The position numbers and the translations under genes are program-made. Shown in pieces: positions 1 through 7,108 of a DNA stretch of 43,871 nt. The notes beneath the pieces are model-generated. The model made no database searches, had not been told where the DNA came from, and saw only the letters and a list, made by a program, of their open reading frames with translations. Source of the stretch: Rubripirellula sp. (GTDB taxonomy: Bacteria > Planctomycetota > Planctomycetia > Pirellulales > Pirellulaceae); contig JAQWPZ010000114.1 in the NCBI GenBank assembly GCA_029245125.1, positions 1 through 43,871 on the forward strand, given 5' to 3'. Numbering within the stretch: position 1 is the first letter of the stretch; each line of letters starts with the position of its first letter.

Positions 1-662
1 CGAAAACAGGCAAGAAACCGAATGAATTCGCTATCGGGAAAAATCTGCATCATCGCGCGGAGCAAAGGCGTCACTAGCAATCGCACAACCCGACCGTGCA
101 TTCGATCGGTCGCCCGTGCGTAATATGCTTTGCAGAATTCGAAATCGAGCGCTGGATGTGTCATTGGCAAGCACAGTCTCGCTAACAACAAGCGGTCGTA
201 ATCAACAATATCACAGTCGTGAAGCACGAACGTGTCGATCTCGGGATCGGCTAACAAACAACCAAAAGCAGTCCAAACGCTGCGGCCTTTTCCTGGGGTA
301 TTCACCGCGATCCCTGATTCAATCAATTCGTCGTACATCGACTGCACCTCAGGCCCATCGGTCCAAAGCACTCGAGCCCGACTCCCCAACGCTGAAACTT
401 TTTGCAACGTTTCATCCAGGTCCGCCTGCTCTGGCGCGACACCAAGTGTCACCACAATCGTGTCGACGTAATCAGCATCCACCAATTCACTCACGATCCG
501 ATCGAACGGCTCGGCTCGCATATCCGCCGCAGTCACGGGTAACACTAGCCCGATTCGATTTTGAAGCGATGCATCACGAAGCATTGATTCCAATCGATCA
601 AGTCGCCCAGTCTGCAAATCGTGGATCGTCGTTACCAAGTCATGCTGATAAAAATCTGGCAT
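1..662 (-). CDS. GT81-like glucosyl-3-phosphoglycerate synthase (partial, 3' end outside window)
   Basis: Reading the minus strand from an ATG at 662 gives an open frame of 220 codons that runs off the left edge. The protein begins MPDFYQHDLVTTIHDLQ, which matches my memory of the N-terminus of bacterial glucosyl-3-phosphoglycerate synthase-like GT81 enzymes. It has a GT-A style strand (IGLVLPVTAADM) and an LHDCDIVDYDR segment whose D-x-D would bind the metal and sugar nucleotide. Family knowledge: these enzymes transfer a hexose from NDP-sugar to 3-phosphoglycerate in the cytoplasm, on the route to glucosylglycerate-type compatible solutes. A GGAG lies about 9 bases before the ATG and supports this start. 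The phosphatase partner is not visible here. Another GT2/GT81 transferase with a different acceptor remains possible. Confidence 0.75.
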   Translation of the reverse strand, partial: MPDFYQHDLVTTIHDLQTGRLDRLESMLRDASLQNRIGLVLPVTAADMRAEPFDRIVSELVDADYVDTIVVTLGVAPEQADLDETLQKVSALGSRARVLWTDGPEVQSMYDELIESGIAVNTPGKGRSVWTAFGCLLADPEIDTFVLHDCDIVDYDRLLLARLCLPMTHPALDFEFCKAYYARATDRMHGRVVRLLVTPLLRAMMQIFPDSEFIRFLACF

Positions 663-1513
663 CGCCTAAGACTCCGTTTGGTGAAAACATCCAACGCCAA
701 CCAAGGCCACTTCGTTGCCTGCAAGTCGCAGCAAAGAGGCGTGCTCCGTCAGAAGCCGAAAACGCCGATTCGAACAACAGCCAACAGCTCCAAAATACCG
801 CGATCAACGGGGAGATGGGGAACGCTTTAGCCACGCTCACGGACGATTCCTCTCTGGGGTGAGATTGCACGCGTTGACCCCATGTACCGGGGCTGTTTCA
901 CTCACTGGCACCATTGCCGGTCACGACGCAGCAGAATCCGATCAACAGACCGAAAATGATTCCCCCCGAACTCCCGCCCTTGATGGACCGCATTTGGACA
1001 CGGCGAATCACCCCCGATCCAATCGAGCCGGACTCTCGAGACGGACTCTCGAGCCGATCCTCTCAACCACGCGAGACAGAGTTCGGAAAAACAGCACTCA
1101 CCGCCGGACCAATTCGCCCATCACGTTGGGAGTTTTCCATTCTCTAACTTAGATTTTGCTGCACCGCGATCGAGCAGTGCACACTGCTCAATTCGACTCC
1201 GCACCGAATTTCCGTCTCGAAGGAAAAGCTAACCGCGCTACCGGCAGTCATACCGCGAACGATGGCAACAGACCAAATCGACCAATGACGTCAAAGATGC
1301 TCGATCAATATCCGACTTGGCGAGTGATTTCACGGTCGATCAATGAGACGAGTGACTACCATTCGCCTACACTGATGGCCTGCGACGAAGCGTTCGACCG
1401 CCAGCTAACTGATTGGTAATGACCTGTCGCAACTTGGTTTATTCAGAAGTCCTGGTTTGCGCAACCATCTTCATCAGCCATAAACCCCAACGAACTCAAC
1501 AGGACTGTTTCCG
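663..1513. other. Intergenic region, no supported gene
   Basis: About 850 bases lie between the divergent glycosyltransferase and response-regulator genes. Several short frames exist, but none has recognisable protein character together with a convincing ribosome site. Visible structure includes a 13-base near-tandem repeat around GGACTCTCGAG at 1030-1053 and a perfect inverted repeat at 1172-1189. The region presumably holds the promoters of both flanking units, but I cannot assign sigma boxes with confidence. Confidence 0.5.
1172..1189. promoter_or_regulatory. Perfect 8-bp inverted repeat, operator-like
   Basis: GAGCAGTG-CA-CACTGCTC is a perfect dyad with a 2-base centre. It lies in the non-coding region 325 bases before the response-regulator start. 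Its size and symmetry fit a dimeric regulator site, but no regulator can be named and a chance occurrence is possible. Confidence 0.3.
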
Positions 1514-2200
1514 TTGTCACATCACATTCTGCTGGTCGAAGATGACCCCAATTTGGCTGGCATGGTTCAAGACTTCCTCACCGGCGAAGGCTTCCAAGTT
1601 GAAGTTGAAAGCCACGGCACATCAGCCTCCGAAAAAATCGTGACGTTTCCCTATCACGCCGTGGTGCTTGATATCAATCTCCCGGGGATGAATGGCTTCG
1701 ACGTTTGCCGCAAAGTTCGAGACCAGTTTGATGGCCCGATCATCGTGCTAACCGCTCGAGGCGATGAAGTGGATGAGGTGGTTGCCCTGGAGGTGGGTGC
1801 CGACGATTTCATGAGCAAGCCAGTCCGTCCTCGTGCACTTCTGGCACGCTTGAAGAATCATTTGCGCCGTACTGACCAAGCGATGGACAATAGCGTGAAC
1901 GATCCGCTGCTCGTGGGTGAAATCGCAATTCACCGAGCACGCCGAGAAGCAACACTGCGCGAGCAACCAATCGAATTGACCACCGCCGAATTCGATTTAC
2001 TGGAATTCCTAGCAGAACGGGCTGGAACCCCCGTGCCCCGGCAAGAGATTTACATTCAACTGCTCGATCTCCCGTACGACGGACAAGATCGCTCGATCGA
2101 TCTTCGTGTCTCACGACTACGTCGCAAGCTGGGTGACGACCCGAACCACCCAGAACTGGTCAAGTCGGTCCGCGGCGTTGGCTACCTCCTCGCAAAGTGA
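1514..2200 (+). CDS. OmpR/PhoB-family response regulator
   Basis: This 228-residue protein has a REC domain (about 3-120) and a winged-helix trans_reg_C DNA-binding domain (about 130-227). The acidic pocket is E9-D10-D11, the phosphoacceptor is D53 in VLDINLPGMNG, the switch Thr is T80 and the conserved Lys is K102 in SKP. The winged helix ends in the typical DLRVSRLRRKLG and VRGVGYLL segments. The start is TTG, because no ATG or GTG lies at the right place and the REC fold begins at once (SHHILLVEDD). The last codons overlap the histidine kinase start by four bases (GTGA), which indicates translational coupling. The pair resembles RstA/RstB of proteobacteria in architecture. The stimulus and target genes are unknown. 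Confidence 0.93.
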   Translation: MSHHILLVEDDPNLAGMVQDFLTGEGFQVEVESHGTSASEKIVTFPYHAVVLDINLPGMNGFDVCRKVRDQFDGPIIVLTARGDEVDEVVALEVGADDFMSKPVRPRALLARLKNHLRRTDQAMDNSVNDPLLVGEIAIHRARREATLREQPIELTTAEFDLLEFLAERAGTPVPRQEIYIQLLDLPYDGQDRSIDLRVSRLRRKLGDDPNHPELVKSVRGVGYLLAK

Positions 2201-3486
2201 ATGATATGACGCGGCTTTTCTTACGTTTTTATCTCGGTGTCATTTTCATTCTGTTGGCAGCGTCGATGATCTCGACCTATGTCAATTCAATTAAGAAAGC
2301 CGAGCAGAATCTAGCTGTGATCGAGTCTGCGTTGGGAGGCGGGGCGTTGTTAGCTCGAGACGAAGTCATCCGTGGTGGCGAAGCAGAACACGCGCAGACG
2401 ATGGAGCGTTTGCGATCACGATTTGATTACCCCATTAGTGTGATCACGCGTGCCGAGCGGTCGATACCCAAGGACATGCAAATCCGACTCGATTCAGGCG
2501 AACCGGTACTGTTTTACGGCATGATCGAAGTCAGCATTCCCAATTCCCCTTTCCTGGTTGAATTGGGCCCGCTGCCACAATTCGAAGCACCTTCCAACTC
2601 GGATGTTGTGCTTGCTGTTGGTGCTGTCTTTCTGCTCGCAGCTGTCGCCATCGCATTTTTACTCCGTCCCGTTGTGAACCAATTACGAATGGTTGAGGCT
2701 GCCGCGATGTCCATCGCTAATGGCGACCTTTCCACACGCATTGAAAGCAAATCCAGTAATACCTTAAAACTCTCCCATGCCTTTAATATGATGGCGAACC
2801 GCGTTGAGAGTTCAATTCAATCGCAAAAGGAACTCCTGCAATCGGTATCGCACGAGCTTCGCACGCCCCTGTCACGAATTCGTTTCGCCTCCGAGTTAGT
2901 TCGAACCGCAAAGAGCGATCAACAACGAGACACAAGGATTGTCGCGATCGAGACGGCGACAGACCAGCTTGACGAATTAGTCGGAGAGTTGCTCAATTAC
3001 GTCCGGTTTGGTGATGCTGATGAAGTCCCCAAACGAGACGCGGTGAACGTGGCCGAACTGATCGAGGAAGTTGCCGAATCGCACCGCCCACTCGCGTCGA
3101 ACCTCACCATCCACGCCGCTTTCCAAGACGCCCCAACCAATTTCTTGACTCACCGCAACAGCTTGGCCCGTGCTGTCGGCAACCTGATCGGAAACGCGTG
3201 CAAGTACGGCAAGACCAGAGTTGAAGTCTCGGTCGCCACCGACGCAGGACGACTCCTTATCACCGTCGATGATGACGGCCGAGGCATTGAGGAAGCCGAT
3301 CGTGAGCGAATCTTTGAACCTTTCCATCGAGCAACCGATGAAACGCAGCCGGGGCATGGCCTTGGTCTCGCACTGGTCCGCCGCATTTGCAATCGCATGG
3401 AGGGCGATGTCGTCGCTAGTGAGAGTCCCCTCGGCGGCGCCCGCCTGCAAATTCAATTGCCGATCAAAGCCAAGGTTCAGACATAA
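2197..3486 (+). CDS. Sensor histidine kinase, RstB/EnvZ-like
   Basis: This 429-residue membrane kinase starts at a GTG overlapping the regulator stop codon. Transmembrane helix 1 lies at about 8-26 and a periplasmic sensor segment at 27-132. Helix 2 lies at about 136-156 and is followed by a HAMP linker. HisKA has the phosphorylated His at H219 (SVSHELRTPLSRIRF). The HATPase domain carries the N box (NLIGNACKYGKT, about 329-340), the G1 box (DDDGRGI) and the G2 box (GHGLGLALV). It should autophosphorylate and pass phosphate to D53 of the upstream regulator. All catalytic boxes are intact. The small periplasmic domain, of roughly 105 residues, suggests envelope or ion sensing, but the signal is unknown. 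Confidence 0.93.
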   Translation: MNDMTRLFLRFYLGVIFILLAASMISTYVNSIKKAEQNLAVIESALGGGALLARDEVIRGGEAEHAQTMERLRSRFDYPISVITRAERSIPKDMQIRLDSGEPVLFYGMIEVSIPNSPFLVELGPLPQFEAPSNSDVVLAVGAVFLLAAVAIAFLLRPVVNQLRMVEAAAMSIANGDLSTRIESKSSNTLKLSHAFNMMANRVESSIQSQKELLQSVSHELRTPLSRIRFASELVRTAKSDQQRDTRIVAIETATDQLDELVGELLNYVRFGDADEVPKRDAVNVAELIEEVAESHRPLASNLTIHAAFQDAPTNFLTHRNSLARAVGNLIGNACKYGKTRVEVSVATDAGRLLITVDDDGRGIEEADRERIFEPFHRATDETQPGHGLGLALVRRICNRMEGDVVASESPLGGARLQIQLPIKAKVQT

Positions 3487-3509
3487 ACAATTACCAGCCT
3501 CCGTTAACT

Positions 3510-3559
3510 TGCCCGACAACACAGCGGAAAGCGACAACACAGCGGAAAGCGATCGGGCA
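3510..3559. repeat. Two 18-bp tandem repeats enclosed by a 7-bp inverted repeat
   Basis: The unit GACAACACAGCGGAAAGC occurs twice in perfect tandem at 3515-3532 and 3533-3550. The pair is bounded by TGCCCGA (3510-3516) and TCGGGCA (3553-3559), which can form a stem with the repeats in the loop. The element sits between the kinase stop and the next gene. It could be a processing or attenuation structure, or simply replication slippage. Confidence 0.5.
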
Positions 3560-3606
3560 GCCGGCCAGCGTGCTACGTCGCGCGAAATCATGGAGAAGAA
3601 AATAAG

Positions 3607-4560
3607 ATGTTCACACGTCGCCAATTTGCGATCAACGCGGCCAGCCTGATGGGAGCTTGCACCACGGACTTGGGTCGCAAACTTATCGCTGAAGAAAAGA
3701 GCGTGACAGATAAACGCCTGATCCACCTTGGACTGAATGCGTTGGCACGATCGCCAGAGATGAACTATTTCGCAGATGGCCATCGCGGTGCAGCCATGAT
3801 CTCGGCACACCTGATGTGTGTCGATAACCAACTACAAGATGCTGCCGCGGCTCGGATTACCGAACTCTTCGATTTGAACTGGGCCCCCAGCAAGCTGTGC
3901 AAACCATTTCCCGAACAAGATCCAATTGATGATCCAGCGAAAAAAATTGGTCAGGCGTTAGCCGCTGGTGGTGGCGTTCTACGTCAGGTGGGGCATGATG
4001 CAATTTTTGCGATGCACGCCATCAAAGGATTCCGGCTACTTCCAGAAACAGCAACACCAGCGAGAGTCGATGGGGTCTGTGCCTTGATCCGAGCATTCAC
4101 TCCCTGGCGTGACGTGGCACCGGACGACGACGTCGATCCACCACCTTTCAGCGATACTCCCGCAGCATCCCGTTTCATCCTTCAGGAAGCCAGCGATGCT
4201 GTCGATCGTTTCTCCGGGTTCGGGCAAGGATTTGCGGGTCATATGCTGACGTTTGGACAGTCCTTGGTCGAACTGGCGGCAATGGGCGACGTGGAGTGGG
4301 CCGAGAGCTGTCGTACTTCCTTTCGAAAATATGTCACCGTCACTCGGATCGGACCACAATCCGGCGATCGAAAAATCAACGATCACGCCGTCAGCAAACT
4401 GAGGCCGAATCAGGCGGAGTATTGGCAAAGACGAGGCAAGCAATCCCTCGGGATTGGACATGTCTTCAAGTATCCCTATGCCTACTACGATTTGCTGGAA
4501 CGTGCGAACTCGCCCGAACTAGAAAAACAGTTCGAAGAAAAAGCGTGGCAAATCTTTTAA
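3607..4560 (+). CDS. Tat-signal-like secreted protein of unknown function
   Basis: This protein of 317 residues begins MFTRRQFAINAASLMGA. The twin-arginine motif (T-R-R-Q-F) and short hydrophobic stretch resemble Tat signals of planctomycete exported proteins, although the hydrophobic part is weak. The start has a GGAGAAG about 8 bases upstream. The body is rich in His and Asp, with segments such as DGHRGAAMISAHL and LRQVGHDAIFAMHAIKGF that suggest a helical metal- or cofactor-binding fold. I do not recognise the family. It follows the two-component pair on the same strand after 120 bases, so co-regulation is possible. If the Tat signal is real, the protein folds in the cytoplasm, perhaps with a cofactor, before export. 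Confidence 0.75.
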   Translation: MFTRRQFAINAASLMGACTTDLGRKLIAEEKSVTDKRLIHLGLNALARSPEMNYFADGHRGAAMISAHLMCVDNQLQDAAAARITELFDLNWAPSKLCKPFPEQDPIDDPAKKIGQALAAGGGVLRQVGHDAIFAMHAIKGFRLLPETATPARVDGVCALIRAFTPWRDVAPDDDVDPPPFSDTPAASRFILQEASDAVDRFSGFGQGFAGHMLTFGQSLVELAAMGDVEWAESCRTSFRKYVTVTRIGPQSGDRKINDHAVSKLRPNQAEYWQRRGKQSLGIGHVFKYPYAYYDLLERANSPELEKQFEEKAWQIF

Positions 4561-4940
4561 CACGGTACCACTGACCGCACGCTCACACGCTAGCAACCGA
4601 ATGTGCCAGTGCTGCCCGGATACGGCGGGAAAGACTCTCGGAAGCGACAACTTCCGGGGGATCGACACACCTCCCAACGAGACGATCTCGCTCTAGGTAG
4701 CAAATTGACTGCTTCAGGAAGCATCGAGGCTAAGAACAACGCACAAGAACTCCCAGTCGACCGCAAATCACTGGGAAAATTCAACATCGCTTCACTCACT
4801 GCCGATCCAGTACAGTTAACTTGCGTCGAAACCAGCGGAGGTGAAACCTCGATCTCTACCTGCTGTTTCACGAAAATCCGGTAGTTGGACGAATCCGTTC
4901 GATGGGCGGGCCGAGATGCCTGCACAGGAGATGAATTGCG
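4561..4940. other. Intergenic region, no supported gene
   Basis: These 380 bases separate the Tat-like protein gene from the coiled-coil gene. Overlapping short frames exist on both strands, but none has a good ribosome site or a recognisable sequence. I see no clear terminator. An AGGAG at about 4926-4930 belongs to the downstream gene. Confidence 0.45.
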
Positions 4941-5873
4941 ATGTGGTGGCTTGACGACGAATCATTTGAGCAAAATCACGAATCGAATTGGCGTCTCGCG
5001 AGAGGTCTCCGGCAGGCGAAGATTCAGATCGTCAAGCGGGCAAGAAAACGGATGACCTTGCTGAGTGCCGGAGAAGTAGAAGCCAACAAGCGGCTACTCG
5101 AAGCTGGCACCTCGGACGATTCCCTCGTCCCGCATCCGCAAAAGACATCGGCTCATGGACCAGCCAAGCGAACTTCCGTCGCCGAAATCAAGCAACTGTA
5201 CGACGCACAAATCGAGCAGTTGCGAGGTGTCGCTCAAGAGAAGGTAAAGGCCTTGAAACACCAGCTCGCCAAAGCGCGGCATTTCATTGGTGATCAAGCC
5301 CATGATCGCGAGTTTGCCCGCGTCCAACTGGCTCGCTTAAGAAGGCTGCTGCTCGAAGCCGAGCAGAAAAGTACTGACCGCGACCAGCAACTCATCGAAA
5401 TGCAGCGTGAACTTGATGCAAACGTAGCCCAGGCGGCAAACCACGCACGCGATCAACAGCAGATCCACGAGAACCAATGCAGCTACTTAACCTCTGTGAA
5501 TTCTGATGTGGCACAACAAGCGGCAAAATTCGAGAAAGAAACACAGAAGCTCCGCCAATACACGCAGAGGCTGACCGCAACCCATCGGGACCAACTGAAC
5601 GAGACCCGACGCAAGTGCCGAACCGAACTGGAAACCCTCGGTGAACGACTTGCGAATTCCCAACAGGAATGTGAACAACTCCGTGAAGAATTGATAGTCG
5701 GGCAAGAGCGTCTGGAAGAATGGGACCTGAAGCGCGAACAATACAACCAACAAATCGCGGCGTTGACCCAAAAATGTCAAATCGCCGAACAGATCGTTCG
5801 GCAAACCCTGCGGGAATCGGAGGTTCGCAGTCAACAAGACGCATCGACAACGCAGGGATCACGAGCAGCATAG
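4941..5873 (+). CDS. Long coiled-coil protein of unknown function
   Basis: This 310-residue cytoplasmic-type protein has no signal peptide or membrane helix. An AGGAG sits 10 bases upstream of the ATG. A nearer-placed ATG at 4931 runs into a stop after seven codons, so 4941 is the start. Residues 1-60 are basic and contain W-W-L-D-D near the N-terminus. From about 75 to 295 the sequence is almost uninterrupted heptad-like helix, rich in Glu, Gln, Arg and Leu (for example QLARLRRLLLEAEQKS and ELETLGERLANSQQEC). The C-terminus is a Ser/Thr/Gln-rich tail. Such proteins usually act as scaffolds, cytoskeletal elements or structural rods. No enzymatic motif is visible and the family is not recognised. 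Confidence 0.75.
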   Translation: MWWLDDESFEQNHESNWRLARGLRQAKIQIVKRARKRMTLLSAGEVEANKRLLEAGTSDDSLVPHPQKTSAHGPAKRTSVAEIKQLYDAQIEQLRGVAQEKVKALKHQLAKARHFIGDQAHDREFARVQLARLRRLLLEAEQKSTDRDQQLIEMQRELDANVAQAANHARDQQQIHENQCSYLTSVNSDVAQQAAKFEKETQKLRQYTQRLTATHRDQLNETRRKCRTELETLGERLANSQQECEQLREELIVGQERLEEWDLKREQYNQQIAALTQKCQIAEQIVRQTLRESEVRSQQDASTTQGSRAA

Positions 5874-6151
5874 CCCCGCAGCTTGCAGTCCTCGTGCTGC
5901 TCCCATACTCGGCAAAAGAAATCATCTTGCCGATTCGTTGCGGATCAACGCAGCCGGATGGCTGCAGATTCCTCTGTTCAGTTCGCTGAAAAACCAGCTG
6001 GCCGCTTCATGACGATTCGCTCTGGCCAGCGGTCGTTGGAATCATCGCTGGATCAAGGCGTTTCGCCTGTTTACCGTGTTTTACTGCTTTGCGGTGCATC
6101 ATCCGCGCAAGCTTCAGCGACAAGTCCCGGAAAAGTGTTTCGCTGGCTACA
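5874..6151. other. Intergenic region before the DUF58 cassette
   Basis: These 278 bases carry no convincing gene. An 8-bp dyad, GAGCAGCA (5863-5870) and TGCTGCTC (5895-5902), spans the stop of the coiled-coil gene. It could form a stem but lacks a following T-run, so a classical terminator is doubtful. No MoxR-type ATPase gene is present between the coiled-coil gene and DUF58. Confidence 0.4.
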
Positions 6152-7108
6152 ATGGTGGCTTCAGACCATTCTCCCCCTCTCACCACTCTCTCCCCCGTGC
6201 TTGGCGACAACCGCAACCGTCGTTTTCTTGATCCCCAGGCGTTAGCCCGTTTGGCATCCATGCCATTGATGGCTCGTCGCACCATGGTGGGCAGCGTATC
6301 CGGAATGCACGCGAGCCCGCATCGTGGAGCGAGCGTCGAATTCGCGGAATACCGGCGTTATATCCCCGGCGACGACCTGCGGCGATTGGACTGGCGTGCC
6401 TACGGTCGCACGGACCGCTACTATGTCAAAGAGTTTGAAGCCGATACGAACCTGCGAATGTGCATGGTTCTGGATACCAGTGGTTCGATGGCTTTTGGAT
6501 CCGAGCAGATCACGAAACTTGAATACGCCAGACGCTTGGCCGGTTCCCTCGCTTACCTCGCCGTTCAGCAAGGTGACGCGGTTGGGTTGACCTGCATCGG
6601 GAAAGAAATCACCCGCACGATTCCTCCCCGGCGAACGGCCCAGCACCTTCGTGGAATCAACGATGTTCTGCAGCACACCGAGGCGACGGGCGAGACAGAA
6701 CTGGTTGCCCGACTGCACGAGTTCGCCGAAACGACGAGAGGCAGAGCCTTGGTGGTCATCCTGTCAGACCTGTTCGTAGAACCAGGCTCACTTCGCGAAG
6801 CATTTGATCATTTACGTTTCCGAAAGCACGATGTTGCGGTGTTCCATCTGCTCGACCCACAAGAATTAGGGTTCGAGTTTCGACGGCCAACGCGATTCGT
6901 CGACTTGGAGGGTGGCTCTGCTTTATTAGCCGACCCCAGCGACATTGCCGATCGCTATCAAAAAGCGCTCGATGAATACCTGCGAAAAATCCGCAAAATC
7001 GTGCTTGAGTCAGCAGTCGATTATCACCGCACCACCATTGACGAGGATTACGAGCAAGTCTTGCTGCGATTTCTCTCGGGCCGATTGCGGGGAAGAGGCC
7101 TGCGATGA
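6152..7108 (+). CDS. DUF58 domain protein with VWA/MIDAS motif
   Basis: A DUF58 protein of about 318 residues. The diagnostic block is present: VEFAEYRRYIPGDDLRRLDW followed by AYGRTDRYYVKEFE. A von Willebrand A fold follows, with a MIDAS D-x-S-x-S at D108-S110-S112 (VLDTSGSM). The frame extends upstream to an ATG at 6089, but family proteins begin close to FLDPQALARL, so I use ATG 6152. A start still further in is possible and the ribosome site is weak. DUF58 proteins typically work with MoxR AAA ATPases as chaperone or metal-insertion partners and are encoded next to BatA-like membrane VWA proteins. Here the stop overlaps the next start by four bases (ATGA), showing coupling. Confidence 0.9.
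   Translation: MVASDHSPPLTTLSPVLGDNRNRRFLDPQALARLASMPLMARRTMVGSVSGMHASPHRGASVEFAEYRRYIPGDDLRRLDWRAYGRTDRYYVKEFEADTNLRMCMVLDTSGSMAFGSEQITKLEYARRLAGSLAYLAVQQGDAVGLTCIGKEITRTIPPRRTAQHLRGINDVLQHTEATGETELVARLHEFAETTRGRALVVILSDLFVEPGSLREAFDHLRFRKHDVAVFHLLDPQELGFEFRRPTRFVDLEGGSALLADPSDIADRYQKALDEYLRKIRKIVLESAVDYHRTTIDEDYEQVLLRFLSGRLRGRGLR

Noticed and set aside
116..862. 248-residue plus-strand frame at the left end
   Set aside because: It is antisense to the glycosyltransferase, has no domain character and carries Ser/Arg-rich shadow composition.
640..870. 76-residue minus-strand frame with a hydrophobic stretch, upstream of the glycosyltransferase
   Set aside because: It starts at GTG without a ribosome site and overlaps the real gene start; no recognisable sequence.
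2977..3831. 284-residue minus-strand frame
   Set aside because: It is antisense to the histidine kinase end and the Tat-like gene start, both of which have clear motifs.
5392..5925. 177-residue minus-strand frame opposite the coiled-coil gene
   Set aside because: Its composition is what antisense of a Gln/Glu/Arg-rich coiled coil produces; there is no ribosome site.
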